From the NCBI GenBank assembly GCA_041749595.1, contig JBGTBA010000066.1:1-64000 (forward strand): a DNA stretch of 64,000 bases. Direction: 5' to 3'. The position numbers were made by a program, and so were the translations under genes. Below, one piece after another: positions 17,131-25,648 of the stretch; position 1 is the stretch's first letter; each line of letters begins with the position of its first letter. The notes beneath the pieces were generated by a model. It saw nothing but the letters and a program-made list of their open reading frames with translations, had not been told where the DNA came from and made no database searches. The stretch comes from Aurantibrevibacter sp041749595. Lineage in GTDB: Bacteria > Bacteroidota > Bacteroidia > Flavobacteriales > Flavobacteriaceae.

Positions 17131-17865
17131 TTACTTTGTGGCTACATAAATAGAAGCAACCCCAAATGTCTGGGGTTTGTTCTCTACACCTATAAACCCG
17201 ATTTTGCTCAAAATATTGTTGAAGGCTCCACCATATGGAAAAACAGCGGCCGATTTTGATAAATAGGTATAAGCGGAACGGTCTTTAGAGAACAGTTTTC
17301 CTATAAGGGGAAGCACGTATTTGGTGTAGAATCGGTACCCCTGTTTAAAGGGGGAGGTAGTGGGAACTGATGTTTCCAAAACCACAAAAGTCCCCGAAGG
17401 CTTTAAAACCCTATATATTTCTGTTAGCCCCATTTCCAAATGTTCAAAATTGCGGACCCCAAAAGCAACGGTTATGGCATCGAACGAATTATCCGGGAAA
17501 GGGAGTTTTTCACTGTCGCCAACGATCATTTCTATGGTTTCACCCAAATTTTTGTCACGAACTTTCTTTTTGCCCACTTCCAACATCCCCGTTGAAATAT
17601 CCAGTCCCACTATTTTTTTTGCACCTGTTTTTATCATTTTTATGGCCAGATCCCCGGTTCCGGTGGCAATATCAAGAATATTTTGGGGCTGCTTTTTTTT
17701 AAGAATGGCAACGACCCTGTTTCTCCATTTGGTATCTATTCCCAAAGAAATGACCCTGTTAAGACCGTCATAATTACCGGAAATGGTATCGAACATTTGG
17801 GTAACCTGTGCTTTTTTGCCCATACTGGAGTCTTTATATGGGGTAATTTTTTCTAACATGAGCAA
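17131..17865 (-). CDS. ubiE: Demethylmenaquinone methyltransferase
   Basis: UbiE/MenG carries out the last step of menaquinone synthesis, C-methylation of demethylmenaquinone with SAM. The 244-residue class I methyltransferase shows motif I ILDIATGTGDLAIKM, GLDISTGMLEVGKKK, the family signature AITVAFGVRNFEHLEMGLTE and the C-terminal YTYLSKSAAVFP. The start may be 17865 or 17859; a TATATTTG box at 17874-17881 places the transcription start almost at the ATG. It is followed by porT at a 3-nt spacing. Confidence 0.95.
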   Translation of the reverse strand: MLMLEKITPYKDSSMGKKAQVTQMFDTISGNYDGLNRVISLGIDTKWRNRVVAILKKKQPQNILDIATGTGDLAIKMIKTGAKKIVGLDISTGMLEVGKKKVRDKNLGETIEMIVGDSEKLPFPDNSFDAITVAFGVRNFEHLEMGLTEIYRVLKPSGTFVVLETSVPTTSPFKQGYRFYTKYVLPLIGKLFSKDRSAYTYLSKSAAVFPYGGAFNNILSKIGFIGVENKPQTFGVASIYVATK

Positions 17866-17873
17866 ATTTTTGG

Positions 17874-17881
17874 CAAATATA
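17874..17881 (-). promoter_or_regulatory. -7 box of ubiE-porT
   Basis: The minus strand reads TATATTTG, an exact consensus match ending only 9 nt before the first ATG. If it is used, the mRNA has almost no leader. Confidence 0.5.
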
Positions 17882-17945
17882 CTATATCGGTCATTTAAGG
17901 GACTGGGAATACCCGGTTAAATTAAAATGGTAAAACCAATAAATA

Positions 17946-17982
17946 AAAAAGACCCGCAAAAGCAATGCTTCCTTTGGGGCCT
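17946..17982 (-). terminator. Probable terminator after the aminotransferase gene
   Basis: On the minus strand GGCCCC...GCGGGTC encloses an inner AAGC-ATT-GCTT stem, followed by a run of six Ts. The helix is imperfect. Confidence 0.55.
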
Positions 17983-18012
17983 TGTATGGTGTGTCTGATT
18001 GGATTTTTTGTA

Positions 18013-19197
18013 CTATAAAGCCGCTTTGATCCTCGCCATAGCCTCTCTTAACTCCTGTTCGGATGCAGCATACGAAATCCGGATGCAATTGTCATTTCCA
18101 AAAGCTTCGCCTGTTACCGTGGCCACGTTGGCATGTTCCAATAAATAGATTGAAAAATCGGATGCATTGTTTATAGGAATACCCTTTAAAGTTTTTCCAA
18201 AGAAACTGGAAATATCGGGGAATACATAAAAAGCACCTTCGGGCACATTTAGTTTAAAGCCATCTATTTCACTCAATAATTGCAATACGAGATCCCGTCT
18301 TTTATGAAACTCATCAATCATAAACCGAATCTTAGAAACAGGGGCCTCCAATGCGGTTATTGTGGCCCTTTGGGCAATGGAATTGGCACCACTGGTAATC
18401 TGTCCCTGGAATTTGTTGCAGGCTTCGGCGATCCATTTGGGGCCGCCGATATAGCCTATACGCCATCCCGTCATGGCGAACGCTTTGGACACCCCATTTA
18501 CGGTAATGGTCCTATCGTACATTCCATCGATTTCCGCAATGCTTACATGGCCTCCCACAAAGTTTATATGTTCGTAGATCTCATCGGAAACCACAAAAAT
18601 GTTTGGATATTTTCTCAAAACCTTTGCCAGACCCTCCAACTCTTCTTTGTTGTATACAGAGCCCGTGGGGTTACAGGGAGAACTGAACCATAACATTTTG
18701 GTTTTTAGCGTTATGGCTTTTTCCAACTGTTCAGGCGTCATCTTAAAATCGGCACCTATGCTGGTAGGCACCTCTACGGGTACGCCATCGGCCAGTTTTA
18801 CGATATCGCTATAACTTACCCAATACGGAGCGGGCAGGATTACTTCGTCCCCATGGTTAAGCATTACCATGGCAATATTGGCCAAGGACTGTTTTGCCCC
18901 CGTAGAAACTACGATCTGATTCAGCGCATAAGTAAGGTTGTTATCCCGTTTAAATTTGTTTGCAATGGCCTGTTTTAAATCGGCATACCCATCTACAGGG
19001 GAGTAACTGCTATAATTGTCGTCCACAGCTTTTTTTGCGGATTCCTTGATGAAATCGGGGATGTTGAAATCGGGTTCGCCCAAACTTAGACCTATAATGT
19101 CTTTTCCTTGGTTTTTTAATTCCCTCGTCTTGGCTGCCATAGCTAGGGTAGCCGAAGTAGACATGTTGTTTATTCTATCGGATAAATGTATGTTCAT
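18013..19197 (-). CDS. Class I/II pyridoxal-phosphate aminotransferase (aspartate type)
   Basis: This 394-residue aminotransferase of the AspC/AatA 1-beta group makes aspartate or related amino acids by transamination. Motifs: SLGEPDFNIPDFIKESA near residue 38, the cofactor-contacting WFSSPCNPTGSVYNKEEL, VVSDEIYEHINF, and the PLP lysine in NGVSKAFAMTGWRIGYIGG. The C-terminal FGNDNCIRISYAASEQEL holds the substrate-carboxylate Arg. It follows the desaturase gene by 13 nt, so the two probably share a transcript. Exact amino acid specificity is not determined. Confidence 0.9.
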   Translation of the reverse strand: MNIHLSDRINNMSTSATLAMAAKTRELKNQGKDIIGLSLGEPDFNIPDFIKESAKKAVDDNYSSYSPVDGYADLKQAIANKFKRDNNLTYALNQIVVSTGAKQSLANIAMVMLNHGDEVILPAPYWVSYSDIVKLADGVPVEVPTSIGADFKMTPEQLEKAITLKTKMLWFSSPCNPTGSVYNKEELEGLAKVLRKYPNIFVVSDEIYEHINFVGGHVSIAEIDGMYDRTITVNGVSKAFAMTGWRIGYIGGPKWIAEACNKFQGQITSGANSIAQRATITALEAPVSKIRFMIDEFHKRRDLVLQLLSEIDGFKLNVPEGAFYVFPDISSFFGKTLKGIPINNASDFSIYLLEHANVATVTGEAFGNDNCIRISYAASEQELREAMARIKAAL

Positions 19198-19210
19198 TCC
19201 TTACATGAAA

Positions 19211-20314
19211 TTATTGATATTGTACAGAGGGCCTTTTGCCCAGTTCCCTTAAATGTTTGAAGTGCGAAATTATAGCTTTTCTTGTAGTTTTATATTCGTG
19301 GTAGGGCAAATTAAATTCTTTTGCAGTCTGTTTAACAATTTTTGAGATTTTTGTGTAATGTATATGGCTGATATTTGGAAAAATATGGTGCTCTACCTGA
19401 TGGTTAAGTCCTCCTGTGAACCAATTTACGATACGGCTCTTGGTCCCAAAATTTACGGTTGTCAACAATTGGTGCACGGCCCATGTATTTTTCATGGTGC
19501 CATTTTGGTCCGGTAGCGGGGTATCTGCCTGGTCAACAATGTGCGCCAATTGAAATACCACGCTGAGAATGACACCGGCGACATAGTGCATGATAAAAAA
19601 TCCGACCAGCACTTTCCACCAAGCAATATCCACTAAAAGTAGGGGAAGTACGATCCAAATGGTAATGTACAGTACTTTGGTGATGACCAAGGTACTCCAG
19701 TTGATTACGGGGCTCGGTAATTTACCATAGCTCAATTTTCTTTTCATATAGCGGTACATTTGCTGAAAATCTGTTGTAATGGCCCAATTAAAGGTCAATA
19801 ATCCGTACAGGAAAACAGAATAAAAATGTTGGAATTTATGGTGTTTTTTCCATTCCGTGTGTTTTGAAAAACGCAGGATCCGCCCAGCCTCCATGTCCTC
19901 GTCATGCTCGTGGATGTTTGTATAGGTATGGTGAAGCACATTGTGCTGTACCTGCCAGTTGTACACATTCCCCGCAAGAATGTATATACTGCCCCCCATG
20001 ATTTTGTTCAGCCATTTTTTGTTAGAGTAGGAACCATGGTTCCCATCGTGCATAACGTTCATTCCCACGCCTGCCATGCCCACGCCCATAGTAATGGTCA
20101 AAAGAAAATTGGCCCAATTGGGAAGGTTAAGCGTTAGGATTAAAAAATAAGGGGTTAAAAAAATGGCGAACATTATAGCTGTCTTTATATGTAAGCGCCA
20201 GTTTCCCGTTTTCTGGATGTTATTGTCCTTAAAATAGTCGTTCACCCGTTTATTGAGTGTTTTGAAGAATTCCGAGGAATCCTTTCTGGAAAACCGAATC
20301 GATTTTTTGTCCAT
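19211..20314 (-). CDS. Membrane fatty acid desaturase (acyl-CoA/lipid type)
   Basis: This is a 367-residue integral membrane di-iron desaturase. The three histidine boxes are visible: HDGNHGS near residue 89, HNVLHHTYTN near 124 and NHQVEHHIFP near 305. Membrane segments include AIMFAIFLTPYFLILTL and the pair around residues 215-255. The QxxHH form of box 3 places it near front-end desaturases (DesA3/Delta-6 type), but there is no fused cytochrome b5. It likely adjusts membrane fluidity, useful for a cold marine organism. The aminotransferase gene follows closely. Confidence 0.9.
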   Translation of the reverse strand: MDKKSIRFSRKDSSEFFKTLNKRVNDYFKDNNIQKTGNWRLHIKTAIMFAIFLTPYFLILTLNLPNWANFLLTITMGVGMAGVGMNVMHDGNHGSYSNKKWLNKIMGGSIYILAGNVYNWQVQHNVLHHTYTNIHEHDEDMEAGRILRFSKHTEWKKHHKFQHFYSVFLYGLLTFNWAITTDFQQMYRYMKRKLSYGKLPSPVINWSTLVITKVLYITIWIVLPLLLVDIAWWKVLVGFFIMHYVAGVILSVVFQLAHIVDQADTPLPDQNGTMKNTWAVHQLLTTVNFGTKSRIVNWFTGGLNHQVEHHIFPNISHIHYTKISKIVKQTAKEFNLPYHEYKTTRKAIISHFKHLRELGKRPSVQYQ

Positions 20315-20406
20315 GATCTGTCAACTTTTATGTAAATATAAGGTAATTGACGTTGTTTTTATTATAATCGCATAATAATAGGAAATTTTTATGATTTTTA
20401 AAATCA

Positions 20407-20414
20407 TATTTTTG
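20407..20414 (+). promoter_or_regulatory. Putative -7 box of rsmG
   Basis: TATTTTTG matches TAnnTTTG and lies 17 nt upstream of the rsmG start. Confidence 0.4.
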
Positions 20415-20431
20415 CCCATATTTCCGTACCT

Positions 20432-21067
20432 ATGGATAGCAGCCTTATTTTTAAGTATTTTTTGGATTTAACAGAAGAGCAGAAGAACCAATTTCTGCTG
20501 TTGGAAAACCTGTACCAAGACTGGAACCTAAAGGTTAATGTGGTTTCCAGGAAAGATATTGAAGAGCTATATCTTCGGCATGTGCTTCACTCTTTGGGTA
20601 TTGCCAAAGTAATTCGGTTTAAAGCGGGATCTTCCGTTTTGGATGTGGGCACCGGTGGTGGCTTTCCCGGGATTCCACTGGCCATTCTCTTTCCGGAGGT
20701 TTCATTTACGTTGGTAGATGCTATTGGAAAAAAAATAAAGGTAGTGGAAGATGTGGTGTCGGGACTTGGCCTTGGCAATGTAACCTGCAAGAATTGCAGA
20801 GTGGAAACCTTGGGCGGGCAATACGATTTTGTGGTAAGCAGGGCAGTGGCCGCAATGCCCACCTTTGTACATTGGGTTAAGGACAGGATTAAAAAGAAAT
20901 CGATGCACGAACAACGAAACGGAATTTTTTATCTTAAAGGAGGTGATTTAACCGAGGAGCTAAAAGGGTACAGGACGGTGCAAATCTATAACCTGATCGA
21001 CTGTTTTGAAGAAGATTTTTTTGAAACCAAAAAATTGGTGTATCTACCTATAAAGTTCAAAGGGTAA
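20432..21067 (+). CDS. rsmG: 16S rRNA (guanine-527-N7)-methyltransferase
   Basis: RsmG methylates G527 of 16S rRNA; loss gives low-level streptomycin resistance in other bacteria. The 211-residue protein contains the N-terminal helix region (FLLLENLYQDWNLKVNVVSR), the SAM motif VLDVGTGGGFPGIPLAILFP near residue 70 and YDFVVSRAVAAMPTFVHWV. The length is normal. It stands alone, divergent from the desaturase gene. Confidence 0.96.
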   Translation: MDSSLIFKYFLDLTEEQKNQFLLLENLYQDWNLKVNVVSRKDIEELYLRHVLHSLGIAKVIRFKAGSSVLDVGTGGGFPGIPLAILFPEVSFTLVDAIGKKIKVVEDVVSGLGLGNVTCKNCRVETLGGQYDFVVSRAVAAMPTFVHWVKDRIKKKSMHEQRNGIFYLKGGDLTEELKGYRTVQIYNLIDCFEEDFFETKKLVYLPIKFKG

Positions 21068-21374
21068 TGTAATTAGAGGCTCAACATCCAGTAATAAGAC
21101 TCCCTGCATTTTTTTGCATAATTTTTAACAAACCCCTCAATCTTTAAAAATGGGGAAAAAAGGTTTCTTTTTTGTGATTTAGGAGCAAGGCTTTCTTTCA
21201 TCTTCTTTTACGGTTTTTAAATTTCCATCTAAGGTACTATAATTTACAAATAAGTTACAATTACTTAACGTTAAATTTACATTTAAATTATATTTATAGG
21301 GTTTTATACCGTTTTAAAGTCCAAACGCATTAAGATATATAAAATTGGCCGGGCGTCGAATTATTTTTTGCTTA
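21068..21374. other. Gene-free interval between rsmG and a hypothetical gene
   Basis: These 307 bp of AT-rich DNA between convergent genes show no ORF of protein-like composition and no strong terminator. I see nothing further. Confidence 0.5.
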
Positions 21375-21653
21375 TCAAGTCTTTCCAGGGGAATACGGCT
21401 CCCTTCGTTCAATAATTTCCCCGTGCAATCCTAATATGGAAATAATTTTGTTGATGAGAGGATTACAATCCCCATACATAATCACGGTTTTTCCGTTGGC
21501 TTTGGCTTTGGCAATAAAGCAGTACCTCATATCTTCGGTAGGGTTTTCTTCACATAGCCAGCCTAAATCCTGTAGCGGGCTATCAAATCCACAAGTAGAT
21601 TCGGAATAATCATCATTACCATAGCTGGATATCGCAAGAAACCCCCCAGGCAT
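21375..21653 (-). CDS. Small hypothetical protein
   Basis: This predicted soluble protein has 92 residues, including three cysteines in DYSESTCGFD, GWLCEEN and MRYCFIAKAK, with a fourth in YGDCNPLI. No signal peptide or membrane segment is seen. The composition is protein-like, and no competing frame on the other strand is credible. It is isolated between rsmG and pruA, convergent with the former and codirectional with the latter. I do not recognise a family and assign no function. Confidence 0.5.
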   Translation of the reverse strand: MPGGFLAISSYGNDDYSESTCGFDSPLQDLGWLCEENPTEDMRYCFIAKAKANGKTVIMYGDCNPLINKIISILGLHGEIIERREPYSPGKT

Positions 21654-21813
21654 TAATATAATGAACCTTCATCATATCTATTTTGATAGATTGTTTTAAA
21701 GACTTGTTGTTAAGAATTATAGTGACGTTCAAGAAAACAAATTTTCTAAGACTTAAAGAGAGAGGCATCGATAGTTACAAAAAGTTACTTAAAAAAGGGT
21801 ATTTGAAAAAAAA

Positions 21814-23442
21814 TTACATTAGAAACGGATATCTGTAATCTTCAGGAGTTACAAAGGTTTCCTTTATCAACCTTGGGGATACCCAGCGAAGTAGGTTTTG
21901 CATGGAACCTGCCTTATCATTGGTGCCCGATGCCCTTGCCCCACCAAAAGGTTGCTGCCCTACCACGGCACCCGTGGGCTTGTCGTTGATATAAAAGTTT
22001 CCGGCGCAGTTTTGAAGGGCTTTTGTAGCTTCTTCTATGGCATAGCGATCTTTGGAAAGCACGGCACCGGTAAGGGCATATTCCGAAGTTCCATCAACCA
22101 ATTGCAAGGTTTTGGACCAGTCCTTATCCTCATATATATAAACCGTGACCACAGGGCCAAACAATTCGGTTTCCATGGTTACGTATTTGGGATCCGTGGT
22201 TACGATAACCGTTGGTTCTATAAAATATCCTTTGGATTTGTCATAACCGCCGCCGGCAATGATTTCCGCTTCTTCATCCTTTTTTGCCTGATCAATGAAT
22301 CTGGCCAATTTATCAAAGGATCCTTCGTGGATCACTGCTGTGATAAAGTTACCCATGTTTTCAGGGGATCCCGGTTTTTTGAAGGAGGCAATATCGGATT
22401 TTACAAAATCGAGGATTTCTTTTGATGTTGATTTTGGGAGATATACCCTGGAAGCTGCACTGCACTTTTGGCCCTGGAATTCAAATGCACCCCTAATGAT
22501 GGCCGTAGCCACTTGTTTGGTATTTGCAGACGGGTGGGCAAGTATAAAATCCTTGCCGCCGGTTTCGCCCACAATTTTTGGATAGGTTCTGTATTTATGG
22601 ATATTGTTGCCTATCTGTTTCCAAAGTTCCTTGAACACATACGTAGATCCCGTAAAATGTAGCCCCACAAAATAAGGGCTTGCCAAAATAGTGTCTGTAA
22701 TCAGTACGGGATGGCCGTAAATTACGTTGATGACGCCATCCGGGAGTCCGGCTTCCTTAAAGACATCCACAATGACCTTAGCTGAAAAAATCTGACTATC
22801 GCTGGGTTTCCAAATCACCACATTGCCCATCATAGCTGCACTTGCGGGTAAGTTTCCGGCGATGGCGGTAAAATTAAACGGGGTAATGGCGTAGATAAAA
22901 CCTTCCAGGGGACGATATTCCACACGATTCCAAACACCTTCGGCAGATCCGGGCTGTTCCCCATAAATCCGTGCCATGAAACCCACATTAAAACGCAGAA
23001 AATCGATCAACTCACATGCGGCGTCTATTTCTGCTTGATGGATGGTTTTGGATTGTGCCAACATGGTCGCCGCATTTATTTTTGCCCGGTATGGCCCTGC
23101 AATGAGTTCTGCCGCCTTTAAAAATATAGCGGCCCTTTGTTCCCAGGCCATTGCAGCCCATGCTTTTCTGGAGTCCAAAGTGTTTTCAATGGCCTTTGTA
23201 ACATGTTCTTTTTCTGCTATATGGTAGTGCCCCACAATATGCTTGTGGTCGTGCGGGGGCGATATGGGTCTTGTATTTCCTGTCCTTATCTCTTCATGTC
23301 CAATGTATAGGGGGATGTCTATTATTTCCTGAAAATAGGCTTTGTACTGCTTTAGGACAGCCTCTCTTTCCGGTGTGCCCGGAGCGTAGCTTTTAATAGG
23401 TTCGTTGTGTGCTGGTGGAACTTGAAAAAAACCTTTGCCCAT
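21814..23442 (-). CDS. pruA: L-glutamate gamma-semialdehyde dehydrogenase
   Basis: This NAD-dependent aldehyde dehydrogenase oxidises glutamate semialdehyde/P5C to glutamate, the second step of proline breakdown. The 542 residues fit the stand-alone P5CDH type. Key segments: IYAITPFNFTAIAGNLPAS, the catalytic Glu in IVGETGGKDFILAH, the catalytic Cys in FEFQGQKCSAASRVYLP, and the C-terminal PTGAVVGQQPFGGARASGTN. No proline dehydrogenase gene is in the window. A TACCTTTG box lies 30 nt upstream. Confidence 0.95.
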   Translation of the reverse strand: MGKGFFQVPPAHNEPIKSYAPGTPEREAVLKQYKAYFQEIIDIPLYIGHEEIRTGNTRPISPPHDHKHIVGHYHIAEKEHVTKAIENTLDSRKAWAAMAWEQRAAIFLKAAELIAGPYRAKINAATMLAQSKTIHQAEIDAACELIDFLRFNVGFMARIYGEQPGSAEGVWNRVEYRPLEGFIYAITPFNFTAIAGNLPASAAMMGNVVIWKPSDSQIFSAKVIVDVFKEAGLPDGVINVIYGHPVLITDTILASPYFVGLHFTGSTYVFKELWKQIGNNIHKYRTYPKIVGETGGKDFILAHPSANTKQVATAIIRGAFEFQGQKCSAASRVYLPKSTSKEILDFVKSDIASFKKPGSPENMGNFITAVIHEGSFDKLARFIDQAKKDEEAEIIAGGGYDKSKGYFIEPTVIVTTDPKYVTMETELFGPVVTVYIYEDKDWSKTLQLVDGTSEYALTGAVLSKDRYAIEEATKALQNCAGNFYINDKPTGAVVGQQPFGGARASGTNDKAGSMQNLLRWVSPRLIKETFVTPEDYRYPFLM

Positions 23443-23471
23443 GGTGTGCGTTTTAAGTGGAAAAACTCGTC

Positions 23472-23479
23472 CAAAGGTA
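23472..23479 (-). promoter_or_regulatory. -7 box of pruA
   Basis: The minus strand reads TACCTTTG, matching TAnnTTTG, with its end 30 nt upstream of the pruA start. Confidence 0.45.
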
Positions 23480-23524
23480 CTAAATGTATAACCGTTTTTA
23501 AATTAAATGGGATTAAATCGGCAA

Positions 23525-23911
23525 TTAATTCAGCGCAAACGGCGCACTGAACCTGAAGGTAGGGACATACACCCTAAATTTCTCGGCAGAACTTAGGTTG
23601 ACCATGTTATAGTAGCCTTTCATGGCCCCAATCGGCGATGCCAGAAGACAGCCCGAACTATAGGTATGGGACTCTCCGGGCCTTATTACGGGTTTTTTGC
23701 CTATAACGCCTTCCCCGTCCAATAGTTCCAAATCGTTTAACGAGTCGTAGATCTGCCAGTGGCGCGAGGTAAGTTGCACGGAATTTTTGCTCTGGTTTTC
23801 AATAGTTATGGTGTACCCAAATGCAAAATGCATCTTGTAGTTCTTGAAGAAAGTCCCCTCAAAACTCGTAAGAACGGAGACCTTTATGCCTTTTGTAACT
23901 TGCGTTGTCAT
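23525..23911 (-). CDS. apaG: ApaG family protein
   Basis: This single ApaG/DUF525 immunoglobulin-like domain has 128 residues. Conserved segments are FAFGYTITIENQSKNSVQL, SRHWQIYDSLNDLELLDGEG and VIGKKPVIRPGESHTYSSG. ApaG has been linked to cobalt/magnesium efflux and diadenosine tetraphosphate levels in enterobacteria; the biochemical role is unsettled. It lies upstream of pruA on the same strand, 82 nt away, with the pruA promoter between them, so it is probably a separate unit. Confidence 0.93.
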   Translation of the reverse strand: MTTQVTKGIKVSVLTSFEGTFFKNYKMHFAFGYTITIENQSKNSVQLTSRHWQIYDSLNDLELLDGEGVIGKKPVIRPGESHTYSSGCLLASPIGAMKGYYNMVNLSSAEKFRVYVPTFRFSAPFALN

Positions 23912-24251
23912 AACCCGATCGTTATATTAGTTGTAATAAATTAAAAAATAAGGATTTAAAGATATATAAATATCCGGTTATTGTCTTGTTTTTTAAATAA
24001 AATAATGACTTAAAAAATGGTAATGAAAAGTCGTTTTTTAAGATATTGACCATTCATGATTTTTAAAATCCATAGCAAGATAGTCAAACAGGTTCGTATA
24101 AAGCAACGGAGTCTCTGTTTTTCGGTGTAACTATGATTTAACCTGATGTATATCAACCTATATGATTCCACTATGCCCTATCATCGAAAAATGGCCGAAC
24201 GTTCAATTAATCATTTTAGGATATACGGTATGTGTACAGTGGAAGACTTTA
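23912..24251. other. Gene-free interval upstream of apaG
   Basis: These 340 AT-rich bp lie between the plug-protein gene and apaG. The only structure noticed is a 9-bp inverted repeat, CTTAAAAAA (24009-24017) / TTTTTTAAG (24034-24042), a weak candidate terminator for the plug gene. No ORF is credible. Confidence 0.5.
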
Positions 24252-25496
24252 TCAGTTGCTTATAGTTCTTGAATTGACCGAACCTACGCCGATTATGCCA
24301 TCATATATATCTCCAAAATTCCTATAATACACAAGTATCAGATAGTTGTTTTCCGTAAAGTGAAAATTTCCATCGACGGTATTCAGGTATACTTTCCCAT
24401 CGTTTCCTTTCAATACGTACTTATAATTGTAGAACCCCTGTTTCAGTTTTATTACGGCTTCCATATTACCGTTTTTTTCGTTGTACTCCATTTTGTTCAC
24501 TTCTTCCAAGGCATAGTTATTGAACTTTCCAAAAACATACACGTTATTTAAAGCAAGGTCTGCCGTATAGGGCAGGCTAAAATGTACCTTGGTATATTCG
24601 GCTTCGCGAGAATTGTCATCGCCTTGCAGGGTCCTGATTATAAAGTCTCCGTTGATGTCCGGGTAGTAGGTATAAGGTCTGTCATACCTATAATAATCGG
24701 TAAAAAGATAATGATTGTAGAGATCGGTGAGCTCTATGCGGGATATCGCCGAACTTGGCGCCCTGAGGTCTTTGGTATCAAAGTTGAAAAATTCATTTCC
24801 CCCGAAAAAACCCGTCTCTTGGTCATATTTATAGACCAACTCATTGCCCAGTGTAAACTGGGGGGCAATGTTGGTTATTGCCGTGGGCCAGCTATAATTT
24901 TGCAAGATGGCCACTTTTACCTCTTCTTTGGGATTTACCAGAGGAAAGCTATTTGGGTTTATGGTAAACTGCACCACTTGTTTCTCGTTAATGAATTCAA
25001 AATCCCTGGAACGTTTCACGACGCCGCCTACTTTCACTGCGTCCTTGTATACAATGAACCTTCGGGAGAATTGAAGTTCATCATGGGCATTATAGATCTC
25101 GATCAGATGGTTTCCACTTACTTTTAAACGGACGTTGTCATTGGGAATGGTCAATCTATAGTTCGAAAAAGATTGTAAGGTATTATAACTGTTGATGTAA
25201 TCTACGATACGCTGATTGTCCGCACCGTTTAGGTATTGCGATTTTAGTAGTGAGGAGGGCGTCCAATCATAATCACAATGTACTATTTTGTAATAATAAT
25301 CCTGTTCGCTAGCCGTGAGATCATCAAATTCCAAAGTGATGGTCTCTCCCAATTGAACGATGGGGAACTGGTCCTCCGTGGAGCCCCTAAATAGGATGGA
25401 TTTTATATTTTCCGGAGGATTCACCTCTTCCCGTACCTGTGCATATAAGCAGGGAATAAAGAGCAAAGAGACGCTATATTTAAGATAAAGGTGCAT
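24252..25496 (-). CDS. Type IX secretion plug protein (DUF5103)
   Basis: This is a 414-residue exported protein with a signal peptide (YLKYSVSLLFIPCLYAQ) and the DUF5103 core, seen in FRGSTEDQFPIVQLGETITL, YYYKIVHCDYDWTPSSLL and YGDIYDGIIGVGS-like end. In the SprA translocon structure a protein of this family (Plug) closes the periplasmic end of the pore. It is divergent from nqrA. With porT, it shows that the genome encodes type IX secretion, although the main components are elsewhere. Confidence 0.8.
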   Translation of the reverse strand: MHLYLKYSVSLLFIPCLYAQVREEVNPPENIKSILFRGSTEDQFPIVQLGETITLEFDDLTASEQDYYYKIVHCDYDWTPSSLLKSQYLNGADNQRIVDYINSYNTLQSFSNYRLTIPNDNVRLKVSGNHLIEIYNAHDELQFSRRFIVYKDAVKVGGVVKRSRDFEFINEKQVVQFTINPNSFPLVNPKEEVKVAILQNYSWPTAITNIAPQFTLGNELVYKYDQETGFFGGNEFFNFDTKDLRAPSSAISRIELTDLYNHYLFTDYYRYDRPYTYYPDINGDFIIRTLQGDDNSREAEYTKVHFSLPYTADLALNNVYVFGKFNNYALEEVNKMEYNEKNGNMEAVIKLKQGFYNYKYVLKGNDGKVYLNTVDGNFHFTENNYLILVYYRNFGDIYDGIIGVGSVNSRTISN

Positions 25497-25606
25497 TTAT
25501 TCAATGTTTTTAAGGTAAAGGTAAACAAAATACATGCCTAAAAAATTCGCAGGTATTAACCCCTTAAATTTATGACCAATAATTATGAAAACTTTCTTTT
25601 AAGTAC

Positions 25607-25614
25607 TAGATTTG
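25607..25614 (+). promoter_or_regulatory. Putative -7 box of the nqr operon
   Basis: TAGATTTG matches TAnnTTTG, 34 nt upstream of nqrA. No good -33 element is visible. Confidence 0.4.
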
Positions 25615-25648
25615 CTTTAAAATTTGTTAACCTAAGGTCTACAATTAT

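Noticed and set aside
24009..24042. AT-only inverted repeat as a riboswitch or operator
   Set aside because: The stem is A/T only with a 16-nt loop in AT-rich DNA and is easily expected by chance; at most a weak terminator.
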